NCBI GenBank assembly: GCA_020465985.1
Contig: JAANYP010007554.1
Coordinates: 62,001 to 126,000 of the forward strand
DNA from: Centrapalus pauciflorus
Taxonomy: Eukaryota; Streptophyta; Magnoliopsida; Asterales; Asteraceae
DNA: 64,000 nucleotides
Reading direction: 5' to 3'
The translations under genes and the position numbers were made by a program. Of the stretch, positions 57,032 to 64,000 are shown in pieces. A model generated the notes under the pieces. The model ran no database searches, had not been told where the DNA came from, and saw nothing but the letters and a program-made list of their open reading frames with translations. Each line of letters starts with the position of its first letter. The first letter of the stretch is position 1.

Positions 57032-57633
57032 ATTAGGTGTTCTTGGTGTTCTTCGTGTTCATAAACAACATCCTCGGTTTCTTCACATTTTGGACGGTTA
57101 AAATCACGTTTTTGGAGGTTTTTCGAGTTTACCAAGTCAAATATCGGGAAATACTTTGTATTAGTTCAAGTTTTTGATCGAAATCAATATTTTTACTCGT
57201 AAAAATATTGGTTTAATCTGAAAACTTGAAAAACTCGAAGTATTAGCCGTTTACCGAACTTGCGGCGCTCAAGTTTATCAAGGAGGTATTAGGGTTTGCT
57301 CATCTTTCGAGTTTGTAAGAAAGTACGCTCCTTTCGAAGTTCCTTAGGGTTGATTCGAGTTTGGCCATTTCGATTCTGCTCAGAATTCGAATTTGGTATA
57401 TATTCGAATATAGGACATTCGAGTTTAATAAAACCTTCGAATTTCACATTAATTTCGAATTTAGTGGGATTTCAAACTTAATTTTGAATTTAATTCCAAA
57501 CAAATTTAAAATTAATTAGATTCGAATTTACTCAAATTCGAAAGAGTTATTTTAAATTAATTTCGAATTAAATTAATTATGTTTAAATTCAAAAATATTT
57601 GAAACAATGACAAGTCTATAGAGGTTCATTGAG
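57032..57633 (+). other. Copia-4 leader rich in TTCGAA words
   Basis: About 600 bp before gag. From 57340 to 57560 TTCGAA and near forms (GATTCGAGTTTGG, TATTCGAATATAGG, CTTCGAATTTC) recur every 15-30 bp, continuing the motif seen in the LTR. No open frame of note. Confidence 0.6.
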
Positions 57634-58905
57634 ATGGATCACGAGGTCGGGAAAGCGAATTCCCCCCCTAAGTTGATGAAATTAGAGGACAATTATTGGT
57701 TAAAGGATAGGTCCGCCGACTTCGCAAGATTTAATGATATGCGCATGTGGATTTGTATAGACGAGGGATACATTCCACCGACAGCAGAGGTTGAAGGACG
57801 ACAAAGAGTCTTATCATATTTAAAGATGAAGGACGATGATAGGAAACTTTATGAAGCCGAGAACCAGGCATTCACTATCATAAGAATGGCTTTACCTCAG
57901 GAGATCTTGCACACTTTCCGCAATCAGAAAACAACAAAAGAGCTGTGGGATGCTTTGGAGAAATGGTGTGAAGGAAATCCGAGGGTCAGGCAAAATAGAA
58001 TGGAAATGCTCAAGCAGCAGTTCGCGATCTTCAAAGCCTTGAAGAACGAAAAGCTGGATGAGACCATAACTCAATTCTATCACCTGCTGACTGAGTTAGA
58101 CAACCACGATGTGGAGTATTGCGAGACAGAGAAGATTGTGAAGCTTATGGATGCTTTACCAGCCAAATGGGAGATGTACGTCGAGCTGATAAAGCATGAT
58201 GAAGACAAGTTTTATACTCTAACTCTGGAAAATGTTATTAGAACGCTGAGGGCATATCACTTTGAATTGCTCAAGAAGGAAAGGGATTATGAACAAGTAC
58301 AAGATCCGGACATGTACTTTGGGAAGTCCAAATCTTCAGGGGCAACTGACGTGAAAACTGCTACAACATTCTTTTCTGGGGAAACATCGACTACGGTAGA
58401 ATCAGAAGACTCAGTGAGTCGAGCTCTCTTAGGGTTTTCTAGACCAGAAGAAAAGCAAACTCAGGCTACATCTACATCTACATCTCAAGGGTTTTCAAAG
58501 ATGCCTATGAGCGTAAAATCAGCTGAAGACCATCTGAATCTGTTGGCTTCATTTGTGGACGCCTACGGCAATTGTGTTCAAGGCAAAATCAACAATCCTG
58601 CGCTTTGGGATGAGGATTATGATCAAGTAGATCCTAATGATCTAGAGGAGATGGATCTGCAATGGCAACTGGCCATGGTAACTCAGCGAGTTAAAAGGCT
58701 CATCAAGAGAACAGGCAGAACCCTCAACGTCAGTAACAATAAGATTGGGTTTGATAAATCCAAGGTTAAGGGTTACAACTGCCAAGAGTTAGGACACTTC
58801 GCTAGAGAGTGTAAGAGACCGAAAGTAGAGAACTACCAAAACCAGTATCAGAATCAATCTCAAGGGAGGTATCTACCAGGTAGTCAACCAGTCAGGCTAA
58901 TATAG
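57634..58905 (+). pseudogene. Copia-4 gag
   Basis: An open 423-codon frame from MDHEVGKANSPPKLMKLEDN. Capsid motifs: FNDMRMWICIDEGYIPPTAE, AFTIIRMALPQEILHTFRNQ, KELWDALEKWCEGNPRVRQN, MLKQQFAIFKALKNEKLDET, FYHLLTELDNHDVEY, MDALPAKWEMYVELIKHDED, NVIRTLRAYHFELLKKERDY. The nucleocapsid knuckle is GYNCQELGHFAREC, with the first Cys replaced by Gly. The frame ends at a TAG (58903-58905) soon after, where gag-pol would normally continue. Confidence 0.9.
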
Positions 58906-60402
58906 CTGGTCTGTTATCAAATGTCACATCGGACAGACAGCTTGATGGAACATATGACTGGAGTACACATCCAGAGTCGAATTCTAGAGCCTTTATGGTT
59001 GAGGTGACCAAGACTGGATGTGATGGAGCAGAGGAAACGACAGGGGACAACAATCAGCATGATATTAGTCCTATGTTGGTAGAAAAGTCAGAAGATCAAA
59101 CAATTCTGGAGTTTGCCGCACAGATGGCCAATGTGGAATCTGATCACGCCAAGGTAACTCTGAATTTCTCTATTTTCCGTGATTTATGTGTTTTGTGTGC
59201 TACGTCTAACGATAGGTTAAACTTAGTACTAGAATCACATCAAACTATAACTGCTCAGAATGAAACATTAAAATCAGACAACGCTACCTTATTAGATATC
59301 AAGGAAGATCTTAGAAATAAGCTTAAGGCAGATGCACAAGATGTCATAGTTCTAAAGGACAAGCTGAGCGAACAGTGTGTTAGATTAGTACTAATGTACG
59401 AGTACGTTGAGGCATTGACCAAAGAGCTTAAAATCAAAGAAGTAGAGCTACTTGAATCTAAGGTATAGGTAGCCGAGGCATATAGTAAACTTGAAAAGTT
59501 TAGGAACTCATCACTCAACCTAGGAAAGATGTTAGATGCACAGCGTCAGTCTAAGAAACCTGTAGGTCTAGGGTATCATGAGTGTCCTCCACCTTTCAAC
59601 GATAACTATGTACCTCAGCCTCAGGAGAAAACTGAACAACCAGTTGAATCAGAGGAAATACCTGAACCTGTGTCTGAAATTGTTAAGGATAAGGAAACTA
59701 AGGTGACTAGTAATAGTGTCAAGATTAAGAAGGTCTAATTTGTGCCATCCTCTACTGATAAGCCTGTAGGACCAGCCAAGATTGACTTTAATGATCAAGA
59801 AGAATAACCAGTCACTATAGTTAAGCCACAAGAACCAGACACTAGTGAGACACCTAAGTCAAAGGGCACACATAAAAAGTCGATTGAAAAAATGTCTTGC
59901 TTTAGATGTCATGAAAGGGGACATGTTGCTTCTAGTTGTCCACATAGGAAAGTAGACTCTACACCTAAAACTGGAAAGCCTAACAACATAAGCCTTCTAC
60001 AAGTGTTGCAAGCATAAGTAAAATGTGCAAGCCACACCAAAATCTGCTGTGAAACAAACACCTGTGTCAGATCTGTCAGGACCGCAACAGAATTATGGGA
60101 GTACTACACCTAGCAGAGCTTACACTCCGGTTAGGTCACACACTCTTGTAAGACATCAAACGCCAGGTAGAGCTCAGGGATATCAATCGGAAATGCATTA
60201 TAATCGAAACTATTCAAGAGCTCCACAGCAAATGCCTACACAAAGGCCAAGAGTGAACTTAAATCACTCTGCACCACAACAGGCTCTAAATCAAAAACCC
60301 AAGTCACCTGAAAGGAGAGATGGGTATTTGAAAGAGTTCATGTATGTGGACGAGAATGGTATTACCAAGTCAGTTATGGCTTGGGTTCCCGTTGATAACT
60401 AA
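58906..60402 (+). pseudogene. Copia-4 gag-protease spacer (coil, second knuckle)
   Basis: Pieces: 58995-59468 with an Asp/Leu/Lys coil (NATLLDIKEDLRNKLKADAQ), 59529-59738 (LGYHECPPPFNDNYVPQPQE), a complete knuckle CFRCHERGHVASSC near 59893-59935, and 60025-60402, Gln/Pro/Arg-rich and ending VMAWVPVDN just before the protease. Single stops (59466-59468, about 59737, about 59806, about 60014) and one frameshift break it. Confidence 0.8.
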
Positions 60403-60864
60403 CCTCTTTTCTTTCATGTGCAGGAGATAACTAGAGGTCCAAACAACAAGTGGTTCGTCGACAGTGGTTGGTCCAGGCACATGACAGGGGAAAGAAGTCT
60501 ACTCACAGACATCAAGGGAGGGAATAGGGGATTTGTATCGTTCGTTGCTAATAAGGGAGGAAATATCACCGGTACTGGAGTGGTCACTAATGGGAATATC
60601 AAACTGGATCAAGTTTATCACGTTGATAAATTGGTTCACGATATCATTAGTGTATCTCAAATCTGTGATAAGAAGAACTCAGTACTTTTCACTGATAATG
60701 AGGCGTTAGTGCTGAAACCAGGATTCAAAGTACCTGAAGAATGGATACTGATGAGGGCTCCAAGAAAGAATGATCTATACATGCTCGACATGAACAAGGC
60801 AGAATCTTCAATGGGACTAATTTGTCTACTATCAAAAGCTTCAGAGACTGAATCGGTTTTATGA
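60403..60864 (+). pseudogene. Copia-4 protease and pre-integrase
   Basis: NNKWFVDSGWSRHMTGERSL holds the DSG active site; the usual Cys after it is Trp. Then GGNITGTGVVTNGNIKLDQV, HDIISVSQICDKKNSVLF, and LICLLSKASETESVL of the pre-integrase region. It stops at 60862-60864, and a frameshift leads to the integrase. Confidence 0.87.
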
Positions 60865-61690
60865 CACAGACGCATGGCACACTTGCACCTAAGAAAAAAT
60901 GAACTTCATTACGAAAAATGGATTGGTGCAAGGTGTTCCAATGAAGAGTTTTCAGTTCGAGAACAAGTGTCTACCGTGCAAGAAAGTAAAACAACACAAG
61001 AAGGCACACAAGTCCAATACTCAAAACTCAATAGCTGCCACATTCGATTTGTTGCATATGGACCTCTTCGGACCGATCAAAAAAAGGAGTATAGGTGGTA
61101 GTTGGTATTGTTTGGTTATTACTGATGATTACTCATGTCTTTCTTGGGTTTTCTTTTTAGGTACAAAGGACGAGACTGCTGCAAAGCTTATCGGGTTCTT
61201 AGACCAAGTGGAAAACTTTTACGGAACGAGGGTTAAGCGTATCAGAAATGATAACGGAACAGAATTCAAAAACACGGTTATTGGTGTATATTGCCTATCA
61301 AAGGGCATAGTGCATCAATTTAGTGCACCTTATGAGCCACAACAAAATGGGGTGGCAGAACGGAAAAACAGGACTTTGATTGAGGCCGCAAGGACCATGC
61401 TTTGAGATTCGAAGCTTCCTACCATGTTTTGGGGGGAGGCAGTGAATACCGCGTGCCATGTTTTAAACCGGGTCCTTACTGTCAAATCATTGAACAAAAC
61501 CTGTTATGAAGTTTTCAATAAAAGGCAACCTAATTTAACTGGCTTCGAACCATTTGGGGTGCCATGTACGTTAATGAAAACAAAACATCAACCTAAATTT
61601 GGTGAAAAGGCTGACGAAGGATATTACCTAGGTTATGTGCCGAACTCACCAAACAAATGGGTTTTTAACAAATCAAGTGGTAAGTAGAGA
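60865..61690 (+). pseudogene. Copia-4 integrase
   Basis: Zinc finger CLPCKKVKQHKKAHKS, then TFDLLHMDLFGPIKKRSIGG (first Asp), RIRNDNGTEFKNTVIGVYCL (second Asp) and QQNGVAERKNRTLIEAARTM (Glu). A TGA at 61403-61405 follows the Glu helix. The C-terminal AVNTACHVLNRVLTVKSLNK, FGEKADEGYYLGYVPNSPNK and WVFNKSSGK continue in frame to 61687. All three catalytic residues are intact, unlike Copia-1 and Copia-3. Confidence 0.9.
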
Positions 61691-62666
61691 TTGTGTATAA
61701 CATTGATGTCACAAGTTATACACATGAACCCCAAACTGGTCCGGAATGGATATTTGAATATGGCAAATTGTTTGAGTTATTTAACATTCCTTTGGATGGA
61801 AATGCAGGTATAATCGAACAGGAGTTGTCGTCATTAAATTTGAAGCGATGCAGGTATAATGGAAATGCAGGATGTTTCATCTTGCAAGTAGAACCGAAAA
61901 ATGTGCAAATGGCACTAAACGACAACTCTTGGGTTGAAGCGATGCAGGAAGAACTCTCACAGTTTAAGAAACTTGAAGTGTGGGAGTTAGTTCCGTTACC
62001 TCGAGGAGAAGTTGCAATAGGAACCAAATAGGTTTTTAAGTGCAAGAGATATGATCAGGGTATAGTCACTCGCAACAAAGCAAGGCTTGTGGTAAAGGGT
62101 TTCAACCAAGAGGAAGGAATCGATTACAATAAAGTGTTTTCGCCAGTGGCAAGGTTGGAAGCAATTCGTTTGTTTTTAGCTTTTGCTTCCTTCAAAGGAT
62201 TTATGGTTTATCAACTGGACGTAAAGAGTGCCTTTCTTTATGGGAAAGTGAAGGAACTGGTGTATGTGGAACAGCAGCCCGGGTTTACAGATCCGAAATA
62301 TCATGATAGAGTGTATCGGTTAGATAAGGCATTGTATGGATTACATCAAGCACCGAGGGCGTGGTACGAGACTCTATCCAATTATCTTTTAGACAATGGG
62401 TTGAGAGAGGGAGAATACATAGTACACTGTTCGTGAAAAGAAAAGGTGAACACTTCATCTTAGTACAAGAGTACGTCGATGATATCATTTTTGGATCATC
62501 AGACGAGCAGATGTGGACAGACTTTGAAAAGGTGATGAAGTCTAAGTTTGAGATGAGTGCGATGGGAGAGTTAAACTTCTTTCTGGGTTTGCAAGTCGAA
62601 CAGAGGAAGGAGGGCATGTTTATTCATCAGACGAAGTATGTCTAAGACATCTTAGAGCGCTTCGGG
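61691..62666 (+). pseudogene. Copia-4 reverse transcriptase
   Basis: Linker (61693-61910), then WVEAMQEELSQFKKLEVWEL, GEVAIGTK followed by TAG (62029-62031, where Trp is usual), NKARLVVKGFNQEEGIDYNK, SPVARLEAIRLFLAFASF, VYQLDVKSAFLYGKVKEL (first Asp), ALYGLHQAPRAWYETLSNYL, a frameshift near 62400, VQEYVDDIIFGSSDEQMW (YVDD) and MGELNFFLGLQVEQRKEG. A TAA at 62643-62645 interrupts YVxDILERFGM. All catalytic residues are present. Confidence 0.9.
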
Positions 62667-63428
62667 ATGGAAGGAACCAAGCTGACAGCTCACTTCAGCA
62701 CGCCGATTCAAGTGAATCATAATCTCGGACCGGGTACAGAAAGTGATACCGATGTGGATCCGACGTTATATCGGGCCATGATTGGGTCACTCATATATTT
62801 AACTACTTCTAGACCTGATATAATGTTTGTTGTGTGTATTTTTGCTAGGTTTCAAGCTATTCCAAAAGAGATGCACATGAAAGCTGTGAAGCGGATTCTG
62901 AGATACCTCAAGTCGAAAGCGAAGCTGGGACTTTGGTATCACGCGGAGGGTGATCTGGAATTGGAGGCATTCACGAATTCAGACTATGAAGGATGCAGCT
63001 TGAATCGCAACTCAACAACTGGAGGTTGTCAGTTCCTTGGAGGGAGACTCATTTCCTGGCAATGCAAGAAACAGACTTCGGTAGCCGTGTCAACGTGCGA
63101 GGCCGAATATGTTGCTGCGGGTAGTTGCTGTTCACAGGTTTTGTGGATACAACAACAATTGCGGGATTACGGTTTGACTTATACTCATACTCCTATTAGG
63201 ATAGATAACCAGTCAACTATTGCAATAACCAATAATCCAGTTAAACACAGTAAAACCAAGCACATAGACATAAGACACCACTTTATACGTGATTGTGCTG
63301 AAAAGAATTTAATTAAGCTGGTAAAAGTAGCAACGGAAGATAATAATGCTGATTTATTTACCAAAGCTTTTGATAAGTCACGTTTTGAGTTGTTAGTTCA
63401 ACTAAACGGAATGCGTAATCCAGAGTAA
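62667..63428 (+). pseudogene. Copia-4 RNase H and pol end
   Basis: An open 253-codon frame. LIYLTTSRPDIMFVVCIFAR, AFTNSDYEGCSLNRNSTTGG (first Asp), VAVSTCEAEYVAAGSCCSQV (Glu), IRIDNQSTIAITNNPVKHSK (Asp), KHIDIRHHFIRDCAEKNLIK and ADLFTKAFDKSRFELLVQLN, ending GMRNPE and a TAA. Full length and apparently intact. The usual TDSDYAGC has become TNSDYEGC. Confidence 0.9.
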
Positions 63429-64000
63429 ATTGACCTTAGTAGAATTTATTTCTTTTTATAGCAGTAGAATTTCTTTCTTTTTATAGTAAGTTTAGTAGCT
63501 TAGGAGAATTTCTTTTTCTAGTAAGTTAGTAGGTTATTTTATTTTGTTACTCTTATTTATGAAAAACAAAAGAAAAAAGAGAGAAAACCATAAAAAGTTC
63601 AAAAAAAAAAAAAAAAAGAGAATATCAGAAAATGATTTAAGTCGTAGATACATAGGTTCAAAGTGACGAAAATTAGCACAGTCGATACAATCTCTAACTG
63701 TTAAACTTTCACACATAGTGCATCTAAAACTCTAAGTGTTATACATTATCTAGTTTGATGTGTTGGTAGGCATAATACACAAAGGGAGTCTCAAGACTAA
63801 TAAAATATTCAAGAAGAAGTCAGACGTGTCACTAACTTAGATGTATGACCAAATGGTCTTAATTTTTATGTTAGAGACATACAGACATTGATTCTAAATG
63901 AGGTATGCAAATTTTATAGGGGATGTATAGCAATATCAGATACATCTTAAAGAAAAAAAGGAATAGAAAAATCATGATACTGAATTGAGAGTCAAAACAA
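63429..64000 (+). other. Copia-4 tail after pol
   Basis: AT-rich, with a short direct repeat (TAGAATTTCTTTCTTTTTATAG type, 63440-63490), a poly-A run near 63601-63616 and no coding frame. No 3' LTR or clear polypurine tract is reached before the edge. Confidence 0.55.

Larger units (their letters stand above)
56428..64000 (+). mobile_element. Copia-4, Ty1/Copia element (3' end beyond window)
   Basis: Plus-strand Copia: 5' LTR, tRNA-Met site, TTCGAA-rich leader, gag, coil, protease, integrase, RT and RNase H, then about 570 bp of tail. The 3' LTR is not reached. Same family as the solo LTR at 3147-3793. It has several frameshifts and stops, but most catalytic residues are preserved. Confidence 0.9.

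Overview
This is a plant nuclear window built almost entirely of nested LTR retrotransposons. I see no host gene, tRNA, rRNA or CRISPR array. Composition is AT-rich. The pol domains, tRNA-Met primer sites, polypurine tracts and target-site duplications (TSDs) are those of plant Ty1/Copia and Ty3/Gypsy elements. From memory, the Copia pol sequences and the extra ORF after pol in one element most resemble Asteraceae retrotransposons (inference; no search was run).

Layout. (1) 1-18649: Copia-1, minus strand. Its pol end is at 400, gag starts at 7734, and a probable 5' LTR lies at 18307-18649. It is split by a solo LTR (3147-3793, TSD GACGC) and by a complete Gypsy-1 (8599-18090, TSD GATTT). (2) 18650-19347: RT/RNase H fragment of an older Copia-2, into which Copia-1 and the next unit landed. 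(3) 19348-36887: a concatenated array of short (~290 bp) Copia LTRs with segmentally deleted internal domains and a gag coiled-coil remnant. It is split by Gypsy-2 (24387-33015, minus, TSD TGGGA). (4) 36888-56427: Copia-3, minus strand, with a long ORF after pol. It is split by Gypsy-3 (37343-47594, plus, TSD GTTC). (5) 56428-64000: Copia-4, plus strand, which inserted in the primer-binding site of Copia-3 and runs off the window. The solo LTR at 3147 belongs to the Copia-4 family. Gypsy-2 and Gypsy-3 belong to one family.

All coding regions are broken by stops, frameshifts or deletions, many stops looking like C-to-T changes, so everything is annotated as pseudogene. In each element gag makes the particle, protease cuts the polyprotein, RT and RNase H copy the RNA starting from initiator tRNA-Met, and integrase inserts the copy. 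The best-preserved coding units are Gypsy-1 and Gypsy-3.

The most striking observation is in Gypsy-1. An 85-nt AT-rich GT-AG segment interrupts pol between RT and RNase H, and its removal joins the two reading frames exactly. Other notable points are the LTR array, the ORF after pol in Copia-3, CG-centred palindromes shared by unrelated elements, and a TATA box held inside a 10-bp inverted repeat.
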